A stretch of DNA of 64,000 nt. Origin: Clostridia bacterium. Lineage in GTDB: Bacteria; Bacillota; Clostridia; Christensenellales; Christensenellaceae. The stretch spans positions 1-64,000 of the forward strand of contig JAFRTU010000005.1 of NCBI GenBank assembly GCA_017439085.1, in the 5' to 3' direction. A program made the position numbers and the translations under genes. The stretch's first letter is position 1. Each line of letters opens with the position of its first letter. The notes under the pieces are model-generated. The model did no database searches. It saw only the letters and a program-made list of their open reading frames with translations, and was not told the DNA's origin. This document shows positions 51,856-60,111 of the stretch, piece after piece.

Positions 51856-54153
51856 ATGATAGATGTAAACGAAGTGCCGGGAAATGACATCATGTTCAGG
51901 GTCGAGAAGGCTGCTCTTCTGAACTTCCAGGGGATGTATATACCTAAGGCAAGGACCGCAAAGCCCGTAAAGTATACAGACAGTGAACTCGTTACGATAA
52001 TAAAAAAACTGGAAGGTTTCGGTTTTACTCCGTCGAGATCCCTTGCAGAGGAACTGAAGGAAGGGGACAGGACAGTCACTTTTCCGTACCTCATGGCATT
52101 CTTCTCGGTACTTGAGAGATTCCACAAGGGAAAGGACTACATGGTCTTCTATAAGGGCTTCCCGGAAGAAGTCATGAGGATGAGTGAAGACGAACTGTAT
52201 TTCAACGCCATTCTTCACTATCTCTTCGGATATGCTCCTGAAAGCGATACCATGGTGGAAAAGGTGAGCCGCCAGAGACTGTATAAGACCTACAGAACCA
52301 ATCTGACAGAGCTCGATATAGTCGAGTATTCCGGACTCTGCAGGAAAGTGAAGACGCTTCTGAATTCCAACGTTACTCTGTCAGAGTCGGATCTTCAGTC
52401 CCTTGAGGACCTGCTGTTTGTCCTGAATGAGGATGATATAAGGAACATTCTGGACAGTTCAGAGATAAAGATGAAGGAAACTCTGATCCATATAGCTCCT
52501 GCTCTCATAAAAAGGAACATCACGGTGAAGTTCTCCACTGTCACTGACGTCCTGAGGCTCATTGCCCATCTTTCAGGAGAAAGACTGGATTCCAGGCATA
52601 TACAGTTCAGAAAGTTCAGCAGGACTGAGCTCAGGTATCTGTACACACTGATAGAAGAGACTGCCGAGAGATACGGGACTATAGGGGATGACGAAGCCGT
52701 ATACGCTTATCCCGTACTCGACGATATTCTGAGATATGAGAAACCATGGAAGAGGTTCTTCACTCTGACATCACAGAAAGTCAACTGGAACAGCTTCGAG
52801 AGGACTAAAAGGCTTAAGACTTTTCTGTTCAACTCCTCTTCGACGGGATATGTCACATTCACGGGAAAACTCAACGATCTCTTTCTGAAGGCAAGGAACA
52901 CCTCGGGAGAGGATAAGATCGCCGCGATAAAGGGATACATCTCTCTTTGTTCGAAGGCAGTCACGGGACAGGGATATTTCATAAGGAATCTGGTTTCACT
53001 GATCAACAGCCTCAACAGTCAGGATGAGGAGGCTTTCTCTCTTCTCATGGATATGCTGAAAAAGATATGCAGGGTAGGCGCCGTGAACAGAAGGGTGCTG
53101 ATACAGCTCTATGTCAGGTTAAGGAACATAGGCCTCAAGGATGATCCGTTCGATATACCAAGAGTGGTGAATGCAAAGGGGACCTATGTCGAGATCAGGG
53201 AGACCTATGCCACGGGAGACGCTGCAAGACAGTTGTATGCCTCAAGAGCAGCTGACACGCTCCTTAACGGGCTGAAGCTCTCATATATGGTGAGCTCCGA
53301 CAAGGACCCTTTAAAGAAATACCTTTCCATGTTCAGATCGGATGGCATAACAGACAATGCAGAAATGCTGGACAAGCTGGACAGTCTTATCCTCTCCACA
53401 TCAGAAAGGGACAGCAATGTCAATATTTCAAAGGATGCCATGGGGAACATATCCGTACTCACCAGAGGCTCATATATGGAACTGGATATGAAAAAGAACG
53501 ATGTCATCAGACTCTTCATAGCATGGAAGAACCTTGGAGAGGAAAGGATAGACATAGACCTCTCCGCAGTCGTCTTCGACAGTGATTTCAGAAAGGTGGG
53601 AAGCGTGTACTACGGGGACCTCAAGGGATATGAAAGTATAGTCCATTCAGGAGATATAGTAGACGCACCTGAGGGAGCCACGGAATATATCGACATCAGA
53701 GATCCGGACAGGATGAAGCAGCTCGGACACAGATATGTGCTCGTCACAGTCAATTCCTTCACTCAACAGACGTTCAAGGAGCTCTCAAAGCTGGAACACT
53801 GCAATTTCGGATTCATGAAGATCCCTCTGGAACAGTCCAATGAACAGCTGTATTTTCAGGATTCAGTGATCAACGGATTCTCCCTCAATACAGATACGAA
53901 TAATGTGAGCACACTTCTTTTCGATCTTTTTGAGGGAAGGATGTACATCATTGATGCCTCCCTTAGGTCTGTCTCTTTACTGAGAAACAATATCGAGAAT
54001 CTCTCTTCCATGGGAGAGGTGCTGAGGTTTATGATTAAAGGGTACCATATGACATGGAAGGATGCCCTGATGCTGCACATGACGGAGGAGGAGGTCTCAC
54101 ATACGGATCTCTCCCTGGCCAGCCTCTCGCAGATGCAGGGGCTCCTCATATAA
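51856..54153 (+). CDS. large protein with TerD-like C-terminal domain (MXAN_6230/SCO0854-like)
   Basis: 765 residues, no signal peptide. The N-terminal and middle parts are helical and include FYKGFPEEVMRMSEDELYF and NAILHYLFGY (about 100-130). The C-terminal part (about 540-660) has strands and motifs like TerD: LFIAWKNLGEERIDIDLSA, DSDFRKVGSVYYGDL, VHSGDIVDAPEGATEYIDI, then YVLVTVNSFT. From memory this combination matches the MXAN_6230/SCO0854 family, normally with a RING-type N-terminus, which I do not see here. TerD domains bind calcium and belong to stress and tellurite-resistance systems. Function unknown. AAAGGAAAG site; leader RNA upstream; signal peptidase gene follows. Confidence 0.65.
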   Translation: MIDVNEVPGNDIMFRVEKAALLNFQGMYIPKARTAKPVKYTDSELVTIIKKLEGFGFTPSRSLAEELKEGDRTVTFPYLMAFFSVLERFHKGKDYMVFYKGFPEEVMRMSEDELYFNAILHYLFGYAPESDTMVEKVSRQRLYKTYRTNLTELDIVEYSGLCRKVKTLLNSNVTLSESDLQSLEDLLFVLNEDDIRNILDSSEIKMKETLIHIAPALIKRNITVKFSTVTDVLRLIAHLSGERLDSRHIQFRKFSRTELRYLYTLIEETAERYGTIGDDEAVYAYPVLDDILRYEKPWKRFFTLTSQKVNWNSFERTKRLKTFLFNSSSTGYVTFTGKLNDLFLKARNTSGEDKIAAIKGYISLCSKAVTGQGYFIRNLVSLINSLNSQDEEAFSLLMDMLKKICRVGAVNRRVLIQLYVRLRNIGLKDDPFDIPRVVNAKGTYVEIRETYATGDAARQLYASRAADTLLNGLKLSYMVSSDKDPLKKYLSMFRSDGITDNAEMLDKLDSLILSTSERDSNVNISKDAMGNISVLTRGSYMELDMKKNDVIRLFIAWKNLGEERIDIDLSAVVFDSDFRKVGSVYYGDLKGYESIVHSGDIVDAPEGATEYIDIRDPDRMKQLGHRYVLVTVNSFTQQTFKELSKLEHCNFGFMKIPLEQSNEQLYFQDSVINGFSLNTDTNNVSTLLFDLFEGRMYIIDASLRSVSLLRNNIENLSSMGEVLRFMIKGYHMTWKDALMLHMTEEEVSHTDLSLASLSQMQGLLI

Positions 54154-54171
54154 GAACGGATGGAGAATGAT

Positions 54172-54630
54172 ATGGAAATAGATATCTTTCAGAAGGATAA
54201 GGACAGGATGTGGGACAGGCTCACAATACTTTATATCGTAGTACTGATCCTCATAAAGATATTCATGCTGGACATAATGTACGTGGACGGAGAATCCATG
54301 CTTCCGACGTATAAGGAAGGACAGATAGTGGGATTGAATAAGACTGCCTACTGGCTTACAGAACCAAAGGTCGGAGACGTCGTGATCGCAAGGTCTTTAA
54401 GCTCAAACAAGATCGTCATAAAGAGACTTGCGGGAGTGCCCGGAACCACCATAACTCTTCGAACCGGGCAGGAATACACCCTTAAGGAGAACGAGTATTT
54501 TCTGAGAGGGGACAACAGGGCCATCTCTCTTGACAGCGATACCTACGGTCCCATTACGAGGGACAGGATACTTGGCATCGTGATCCCCCAGAGGGAGAAC
54601 ATGAACAAACTGTATATCGATATGCCGTAG
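54172..54630 (+). CDS. small type I signal peptidase-like protein
   Basis: 152 residues from the ATG at 54172, which has TGGAGA 6 nt before it; the ATG at 54160 would add MEND and has a poorer site. One membrane helix (about 15-35) is followed by the S26 catalytic domain: YVDGESMLPTY (Ser nucleophile), VVIARSL, VIKRLAGVPG (Lys general base) and YFLRGDNR with SLDSDTYGPI (box E). It cleaves signal peptides outside the membrane. It lies 18 bp after the TerD-like gene, so a dedicated role with that protein is possible, but it could equally be a general peptidase. Confidence 0.85.
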   Translation: MEIDIFQKDKDRMWDRLTILYIVVLILIKIFMLDIMYVDGESMLPTYKEGQIVGLNKTAYWLTEPKVGDVVIARSLSSNKIVIKRLAGVPGTTITLRTGQEYTLKENEYFLRGDNRAISLDSDTYGPITRDRILGIVIPQRENMNKLYIDMP

Positions 54631-54649
54631 GGATACGGGATATATGGAA

Positions 54650-54677
54650 AGGAGACTCGATCTGAGCCTCCTCTTTT
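54650..54677. terminator. terminator after the signal peptidase gene
   Basis: AGGAGACTC (54650-54658) pairs with GAGCCTCCT (54664-54672, one mismatch), followed by CTTTTATT. Confidence 0.75.
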
Positions 54678-54691
54678 ATTATCTTTCTCAA

Positions 54692-55789
54692 TTAATATGT
54701 GACACCTTCAGGATGACAGAGAATGATCTTTACGTCTCCCTCTGCCTTCAGGTCCTTTATGTCGTAAGGGAAGAATATCTCGTCAGCCTGTTTGATATCC
54801 ATCTCTCCGCCCTCATAAGTGAGTTTTCCTTCTCCCTTGAGGACTATGCCCACCTGGGGGAAACCGGTATCTCTTAATAGTGCTGTTCCGTTTACGGTGA
54901 GTTCAGTGAATGAGAAATACGTGGTGTGGTCAGGACCTATGACTATCGTCTCATTTCCCCAGTCTCCGCTCCTTAGGACCTTCTTCTGGGATTTCCATCT
55001 CCTTAAGTTCTCTTCATAAGAGCAGCCGTCATAAACATATGCACCGAGAAGCCTCTCATCATAGAGAGCCTGAGCCTCTTCGGACATGTCGGGGAACTTG
55101 ATGTTCCATTCCTTTGCTATTGCTTCCATCGGCAGTGCGCCAAGGGTGATATCGCTTGGCTCCTGTACCTCGATTACGAAGCAGCCTTCTCCGAGAGCAT
55201 GAGGTACGCCTCCGCCTATGAAGTATGATTCTCCGACCTTGACTTCTATCCTGTGACAGAGATTCTCGAGGGCCTTGAGATCGGCTTTACGGTAGTATTC
55301 CTCGAACACCTCTCTCGTGACGCCTTCCTTGAAGCCGAGGAGTATATATGCCGGTTCCTTCGTGTCATCTCTGGTACCGATGACGTACCAGCTCTCTTCC
55401 TTTCCGTAAGGGCTGTTCCACATCTTCTTTGCCCATGGTCTGGTGGGATGACACTGCAACCCGTACTGGAACCATGCATCGAGATATTTGATGAGCATTC
55501 CCAGACCCGTTCCGTTGACGGCCATGTGCTTTTCTCCGAGGATCTTTTCAGGAGCTTCCTCTATGGCTTCAAAAAGGAACTTCCTTTCACCGTTCGGAAG
55601 AATGACTTCGCTGCATCCGTAATTCGGCTTGTCAGCAGGAGGATTGCCCACTCTGGTGACTGAACCGATCCAGGCTTCAGAACCCGATCTGTCATCCACA
55701 GGAGGGAAAATGCCTCTGAATTTGTCTATTTCACGGCCACCACGGCCTCTTATCCTGTTCTGGACTAGTCTCCAGGGCTGGTTGTACAT
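54692..55789 (-). CDS. manA: mannose-6-phosphate isomerase, class I-like
   Basis: 365 residues, a zinc-dependent cupin. Metal ligands are in YGLQCHPTRPWAKKMW (Gln and His, about 110-116), the Glu of YGKEESWYVIG (about 130) and the His of GGGVPHALGEG (about 200). SEAWIGSVTRVGN near residue 37 is typical. A second beta barrel fills the C-terminus. It interconverts mannose-6-phosphate and fructose-6-phosphate. The N-terminal region MYNQPWRLVQNRIRGRGGRE is longer than in short Firmicute ManA. Start with AGGGAGGA upstream. Single gene. Confidence 0.88.
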   Translation of the reverse strand: MYNQPWRLVQNRIRGRGGREIDKFRGIFPPVDDRSGSEAWIGSVTRVGNPPADKPNYGCSEVILPNGERKFLFEAIEEAPEKILGEKHMAVNGTGLGMLIKYLDAWFQYGLQCHPTRPWAKKMWNSPYGKEESWYVIGTRDDTKEPAYILLGFKEGVTREVFEEYYRKADLKALENLCHRIEVKVGESYFIGGGVPHALGEGCFVIEVQEPSDITLGALPMEAIAKEWNIKFPDMSEEAQALYDERLLGAYVYDGCSYEENLRRWKSQKKVLRSGDWGNETIVIGPDHTTYFSFTELTVNGTALLRDTGFPQVGIVLKGEGKLTYEGGEMDIKQADEIFFPYDIKDLKAEGDVKIILCHPEGVTY

Positions 55790-55893
55790 ATCTTGTTCCT
55801 CCCTAATAGTATTTATCTACATAATTAATTATATATCAAAAAACTTTGAGTAACAGCATGCTTCGGACCCTTTTCCAAAAGGATCCTTTCTGA

Positions 55894-55982
55894 TATAATG
55901 AACAATAATCAGGCGCAGAAGCGTCATTAAAATGTCACGAAGACATGGAAATACGGAATTGTATTTTTCATGTCTTTTTTTT
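55894..55982 (+). promoter_or_regulatory. extended -10 promoter and attenuator-like leader of larC
   Basis: TGA-TATAAT (55894-55899) is an extended -10. The leader then holds GGCGC/GCGTC (about 55912-55924), ATGTC/GACAT (55932-55946) and a strong intrinsic terminator: AAGACATG plus AAATAC (55940-55954) with GTATTT plus CATGTCTT (55961-55976), then seven T (to 55982). The GACAT of the small hairpin is also the terminator's 5' arm, so the two folds exclude each other. The larC ribosome site follows directly at 55983. Confidence 0.65.
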
Positions 55983-55995
55983 GGAGGTCAGGGAA

Positions 55996-57318
55996 TTGAA
56001 GACATTATATCTGGATCTTGGGATGGGAGCTGCAGGGGATATGCTCACTGCTGCTCTGCTGGAGCTGTTTGAGAACAGGGAGGAAGTGCTTGCTGAACTC
56101 AATTCCTTCGGGATCCCGGAGACCGTATACAGAGCCGATGCGGTACAGAAATCGGGGATAACGGGAACTCACATGAGAGTGATCCTTAACGGTGAAGAGG
56201 AACAGCCTTATGAAGACGGGCATCATCACCATGATCACGATCACACAGAGGAAGAACATCATCACCATCACGATCACGGAGAAGAACACCATGATCATGA
56301 TCACGGCCATGATCACGGGGAGCATCATCACCATGATCATGATCATGCAGAGGAACACCATCACGGACATCATCATGCCCATGTTTCAGACATAAGGAGC
56401 ATGATCGAAAGCCTGTCTCTTCCCGAACAGGTGAAGGAAGATGCTATAAACGTATACAGGCTCATAGCTGAGGCTGAAGGAAAGGTCCACGGAAAGGAGA
56501 TGGATGAGATCCATTTCCATGAAGTTGGGACCAGGGACGCGGTCGCCGATGTATGTGCCGTCTGTTATCTGATGAGGAAACTCAGCCCTGACAGGGTCAT
56601 AGCCTCTCCGATACATGTGGGAAAGGGGACCGTGAGATGTGCTCACGGGATACTTCCGGTCCCGGCACCTGCTACTGCGCTGATACTCGAGGGCGTTCCA
56701 ATCTATTCAAGAGAAGAGATATCAGGAGAGCTCTGCACTCCTACGGGAGCTGCTCTGGTCAAGTACTTTACAGACGAGTACTCTCCTATGCCTGTCATAG
56801 TGCCGGAAAAGATCGGCTATGGATTCGGAACGAAAGATTTCCCCATTCTCAATGCCGTTAGGACGGTCCTTGGGTCTGAGGAGGATAAGGCAGAGAGCAT
56901 ATATGAGCTTGATTTCAATATTGACGACATGACGGGAGAAGAAATAGGGGCCATGACGGACGCACTCTTTATCGTAGGAGCGAGAGAGGTATTCGTAACA
57001 CCTGTCTATATGAAGAAGAACAGACCCGGGAACCTCATAACCGTGCTCGTCAGTGATGACAGAAAGGATGAGCTCGTAAGGGCCATCTTCACGAACAGCA
57101 CGACCATAGGGATCAGGGAAACGGAAAAGAAGCGTTACGTCCTTAAAAGGGATATAATTGAAAAAGACACTGCCCTTGGTACCGTAAGGTTCAAGAGCTC
57201 AAAGGGCTTTGGAGTTGAGAAGACAAAACCGGAATTCGACGATCTGCTTGAGATATCAAAAAAGACGGGAAGACCGGTTACTGAAATAAGAAAGATGATA
57301 GGAGAAGGAAATGAGTAA
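55996..57318 (+). CDS. larC: nickel-pincer cofactor biosynthesis protein LarC
   Basis: 440 residues from a TTG start at 55996 (GGAGG 8 nt upstream); the upstream in-frame ATG at 55945 lies in the terminator. The N-terminus KTLYLDLGMGAAGDMLTAAL is the family signature. A striking His/Asp-rich segment fills about residues 75-130, a likely nickel store. MDEIHFHEVGTRDAVAD and ELCTPTGAALVKYF follow, then a C-terminal domain beginning about 310. LarC inserts nickel into the pyridinium cofactor made by LarB and LarE; neither gene is in the window. It overlaps the next gene by 8 nt. Confidence 0.95.
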   Translation: MKTLYLDLGMGAAGDMLTAALLELFENREEVLAELNSFGIPETVYRADAVQKSGITGTHMRVILNGEEEQPYEDGHHHHDHDHTEEEHHHHHDHGEEHHDHDHGHDHGEHHHHDHDHAEEHHHGHHHAHVSDIRSMIESLSLPEQVKEDAINVYRLIAEAEGKVHGKEMDEIHFHEVGTRDAVADVCAVCYLMRKLSPDRVIASPIHVGKGTVRCAHGILPVPAPATALILEGVPIYSREEISGELCTPTGAALVKYFTDEYSPMPVIVPEKIGYGFGTKDFPILNAVRTVLGSEEDKAESIYELDFNIDDMTGEEIGAMTDALFIVGAREVFVTPVYMKKNRPGNLITVLVSDDRKDELVRAIFTNSTTIGIRETEKKRYVLKRDIIEKDTALGTVRFKSSKGFGVEKTKPEFDDLLEISKKTGRPVTEIRKMIGEGNE

Positions 57319-57850
57319 AACAAAAAAAATCGTACTTGCTGCACTGTTTCTTGCAATAGGACTGCTGCTTCCGTTCGTTACGGGACAGATACCTACGATC
57401 GGAAAGATGCTTTCCCCGATGCACATACCCGTGATACTTGCGGGATTCATACTGGGACCGGCATACGGTGCAGCCATAGGTTTCATATGCCCTCTTTTAA
57501 GGGCAGTGCTCTTCGGGATGCCTGCGCTGTTCCCCGATGCCGTGGGAATGGCTTTTGAGCTCCTGACATACGGATTCGTGAGCGGATCGGTGTTCAGGGC
57601 TCTGAAGAAAAAGAAAGGGAACAGACTGCTGAGGATATACATCACCCTTATTATCACCTTGCTGGCAGGAAGGATAGTGTGGGGAATAGTGAGATACATC
57701 ATTGCACTTCTCTTCAATCTGGAGTTCCCGTTCAAGGCTTTCCTTTCCGGAGCGTTCCTGTTCGCTTGGCCGGGCATAATAGTGCATCTGATACTCATTC
57801 CGGTCATTCTGGAAGCTCTATACGGCTCAAAGCTGGTGAAGGAAGAATAA
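57311..57850 (+). CDS. ECF transporter S component, coupled to larC
   Basis: 179 residues, about six membrane helices. The N-terminus AALFLAIGLLLPFVTGQIPT and the signature MLSPMHIPVILAGFILGP (about 37-55), then GFICPLLRAVLFGMP, are typical of S subunits of energy-coupling-factor importers. The ATG lies 8 nt inside larC, so expression is coupled. Because LarB starts from nicotinic acid adenine dinucleotide and LarC needs nickel, niacin or nickel are reasonable substrates, but neither is shown by sequence. No ECF A or T subunits nearby. Confidence 0.8.
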   Translation: MSKTKKIVLAALFLAIGLLLPFVTGQIPTIGKMLSPMHIPVILAGFILGPAYGAAIGFICPLLRAVLFGMPALFPDAVGMAFELLTYGFVSGSVFRALKKKKGNRLLRIYITLIITLLAGRIVWGIVRYIIALLFNLEFPFKAFLSGAFLFAWPGIIVHLILIPVILEALYGSKLVKEE

Positions 57851-57894
57851 CCGAACATTATACGGGATTGTGCCCGAATCATTCGCGGAATGTG

Positions 57895-57923
57895 TTGACA
57901 GGGCCTTCCCTGGTTTATAGAAT
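57895..57923 (+). promoter_or_regulatory. promoter of the ZTP-controlled purine genes
   Basis: TTGACA (57895-57900), 17-bp spacer, TAGAAT (57918-57923). The expected start near 57930 leads straight into the riboswitch. Confidence 0.7.
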
Positions 57924-57930
57924 CTATGTG

Positions 57931-58031
57931 TAGCTTTCGTGACTGACGGATAATCATGGAGCACCATGGAGGAGCGAAAGCATTTATGTCGACCGTCTGG
58001 GCACTTCTTAACGGAGTGCCCTTATTTTTTT
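57931..58031 (+). promoter_or_regulatory. ZTP riboswitch with terminator platform
   Basis: Conserved ZTP (pfl) elements appear in order: TTCGTGACTGACGG (57935-57948), a CATGG hairpin with GGAGGAGCG (about 57965-57976), and CCGTCTGGGCA (57993-58003), with ACGG pairing with CCGT. The 3' GGGCACT (57999-58005) is also the 5' arm of a terminator with AGTGCCC (58015-58021) and a T run. When ZTP/AICAR ribotides bind, the conserved GGGCA is held in the aptamer and the terminator is prevented, turning on the purine genes. The signal fits formyl-folate shortage. Confidence 0.92.
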
Positions 58032-58046
58032 GAGGAGGATCTATTG

Positions 58047-58769
58047 ATGGACGTTTACAAGACTTATCAGCCAAGCGAGCTGCTTCAGGACAACCCGTAT
58101 CCCGGCAGGGGAATAATGGTAGGAAAATCCAAGTGCGGAAGATTCGCAATGATCGCCTATTTCATAATGGGCAGGAGCGATAACAGCCGTAACCGCATCT
58201 TTGAGGAGAAAGAGAACGGCGAAGTAATAATCTATCCGTTTGATGCTTCCAAGGTTCAGAATCCTTCACTCATCATTTATTCTCCGATCAAGAAGTGCGG
58301 GAACTCCGTTATAGTCACCAACGGAAATCAGACCGATACGATAGAGGAATTCCTGAAAGAGGGAAAGAGCTTCGAAGATGCTCTTGATACCAGAGAGTTC
58401 GAACCGGACGGCCCCGCATGGACTCCAAGGATCAGCAGCATACTCAACTTCGCTGACGGGGATTTCACATACAAGATGAGCATACTGAAGAGCGGAGACC
58501 TTAAGGGTAGCCAGTGCTTCAGGTATACCTACAGCTACAGCCCGATAGCAGGACTCGGACACTTCATCCACACCTACAATACCGACGGAGATCCGATCCC
58601 GACTTTCACCGGAGAGCCGAGAAGGATAGAGGTCACCTGCGTTATGGATACATGGACAAATGAGATATGGAACAGCCTGAACGAGGCAAACAAGGTCTCT
58701 TTATGCACGATGAAGATAGATCTTGAGACTCTGGAGACAGAGACCAGGATCATAAACAAGAACAACTGA
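58047..58769 (+). CDS. purO: IMP cyclohydrolase, archaeal-type (PurO-like)
   Basis: 240 residues from the ATG at 58047 (GGAGGA upstream). The protein starts LLQDNPYPGRGIMVGKS, then MIAYFIMGRSDNSRNRIF and DALDTREFEPDGPAWTPRIS, the pattern of the PurO-type cyclohydrolase family rather than the MGS-like domain of bifunctional PurH. It closes FAICAR to IMP, the last purine step. The gene is under the ZTP riboswitch and is followed by the AICAR transformylase gene after 30 bp, so together they replace one PurH. Confidence 0.9.
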   Translation: MDVYKTYQPSELLQDNPYPGRGIMVGKSKCGRFAMIAYFIMGRSDNSRNRIFEEKENGEVIIYPFDASKVQNPSLIIYSPIKKCGNSVIVTNGNQTDTIEEFLKEGKSFEDALDTREFEPDGPAWTPRISSILNFADGDFTYKMSILKSGDLKGSQCFRYTYSYSPIAGLGHFIHTYNTDGDPIPTFTGEPRRIEVTCVMDTWTNEIWNSLNEANKVSLCTMKIDLETLETETRIINKNN

Positions 58770-58799
58770 ACAGGATACGATATACGAAAGGGAAATGAA

Positions 58800-59984
58800 A
58801 TGAAAGAATTTGAACTCAAATACGGATGCAACCCGAACCAGAAGCCAGCAAGGATATTCATGAAGAACGGAGAAGACCTCCCGATAGAGATAGTCAACGG
58901 AAGACCGGGATTCATCAACTTCCTCGATGCCTTCAACAGCTGGCAGCTCGTCAAGGAATTAAAGGACATCCTCGGAATGCCTGCAGCTACATCTTTCAAG
59001 CATGTAAGCCCCACTTCTGCAGCACTTGCCATCCCGATGAACAAGGAACTCAAGCAGGCCTGCTTCGTGGAGAACATAAAGGGACTCGATGATTCCGCAA
59101 TAGGTACCGCATATGCAAGAGCAAGGGGAACCGACAGGATGAGCTCCTTCGGAGACTGGATCGCCCTCAGCGAGCCCTGCGATGAGGTGACTGCAAGGCT
59201 CATCAGAAGAGAAGTATCGGACGGAATAATCGCTCCTGACTATACCCCCAAGGCTCTTGAGATCCTCAAAAAGAAGAAGAACGGCGGATACAACGTCGTA
59301 AAGATAGACAAGGATTATGTTCCGGAGCCGATGGAGCAGAAGCAGGTTTTCGGTATCACCTTCGAGCAGCTGAGAAACGACTTCAGGATCGACAGAGATC
59401 TTCTTAAGAACGTCGTGACAGCCAACAAGGATATGCCCGAATCTGCCATAAGGGACCTCATCGTTTCCCTCATAACCCTCAAATACACTCAGTCCAACTC
59501 CGTCTGCTATGCAGTCGACGGTCAGGCTATAGGCGTCGGTGCAGGCCAGCAGTCCAGGATTCACTGCACAAGGCTTGCAGGAGACAAGGCTGATTACTGG
59601 CACTTGAGACAGCATGAGAAGGTCCTCTCTCTCCCGTTCAAGGAAGACGTAGGAAGGCCTGAAAGAGACAATGCGATTGACATGTATCTCGGAAAGCACG
59701 GAAAGGACCTCTCCAAGGACGGCGTCTGGGAGCAGTTCTTCACCAGGAGACCTGAAGAATTCACCCAGGAAGAGAAGGACGCGTATCTGTCCTCCCTTAC
59801 CGGAGTATCCCTTGGAAGCGATGCCTTCTTCCCGTTCGGCGACAATATCGAGAGAGGAAGAGAGAGCGGAGTCAGCTACGTTGCAGAGCCCGGCGGATCA
59901 GTGAGAGACGATGACGTCATCGCTACCTGCGATAAATATGGTATCGTAATGGCATTCACCGGAATGAGGCTCTTCCATCACTGA
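58800..59984 (+). CDS. stand-alone AICAR transformylase
   Basis: 394 residues, matching only the C-terminal (transformylase) half of PurH. ELKYGCNPNQKPARIF at the start and FKHVSPTSAALAI (about 62-74, with the catalytic Lys-His) fit the AICARFT fold. QSNSVCYAVDGQAIGVGAGQ and RIHCTRLAG (about 220-260) are conserved as well, and the sequence ends GMRLFHH. It transfers a formyl group from 10-formyl-THF to AICAR, the very compound family sensed by the upstream riboswitch. GGGAAA site before the ATG. A tiny membrane ORF follows immediately. Confidence 0.94.
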   Translation: MKEFELKYGCNPNQKPARIFMKNGEDLPIEIVNGRPGFINFLDAFNSWQLVKELKDILGMPAATSFKHVSPTSAALAIPMNKELKQACFVENIKGLDDSAIGTAYARARGTDRMSSFGDWIALSEPCDEVTARLIRREVSDGIIAPDYTPKALEILKKKKNGGYNVVKIDKDYVPEPMEQKQVFGITFEQLRNDFRIDRDLLKNVVTANKDMPESAIRDLIVSLITLKYTQSNSVCYAVDGQAIGVGAGQQSRIHCTRLAGDKADYWHLRQHEKVLSLPFKEDVGRPERDNAIDMYLGKHGKDLSKDGVWEQFFTRRPEEFTQEEKDAYLSSLTGVSLGSDAFFPFGDNIERGRESGVSYVAEPGGSVRDDDVIATCDKYGIVMAFTGMRLFHH

Positions 59985-59985
59985 T

Positions 59986-60105
59986 ATGGAGATACCTTTC
60001 ATCCTGAAGTGGGGAATACCGCTGCTGCTGATAGCCTGCGTGGCGGGCACCGTTGCAGTACTGATATATGCCGTGAGATTTCACATGGCAAATAAAAAGG
60101 AATGA
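59986..60105 (+). CDS. 39-residue single-span membrane protein, unknown
   Basis: A small ORF starting 1 bp after the AICAR transformylase stop. It encodes MEIPFILKWGIPLLLIACV and a helix continuing to VLIYAVRF, then a short basic tail. No good ribosome site of its own, so expression would depend on coupling to the upstream gene. No family is recognised. Its length equals that of the small membrane ORF at 19760 but the sequences do not match. Confidence 0.45.
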   Translation: MEIPFILKWGIPLLLIACVAGTVAVLIYAVRFHMANKKE

Positions 60106-60111
60106 GAACAG

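Noticed and set aside
51662-51859. 65-codon frame through the leader RNA (repeating HTSV/LTSV/VSPV-like peptide)
   Set aside because: It has a non-ATG start without a ribosome site. The apparent protein repeat follows from the repeated RNA modules, and base pairing explains the sequence better than coding does.
51649-52218. Minus-strand frame across the same leader and the start of the TerD-like gene
   Set aside because: No minus-strand promoter or ribosome site; it runs antisense into a clear coding gene.
55900-55982. Known riboswitch in the larC leader (guanidine-II because of an ACGA loop, fluoride, preQ1)
   Set aside because: The ACGA bases are not closed as a tetraloop by a C-G pair, only one such hairpin exists, and no other consensus elements are present.
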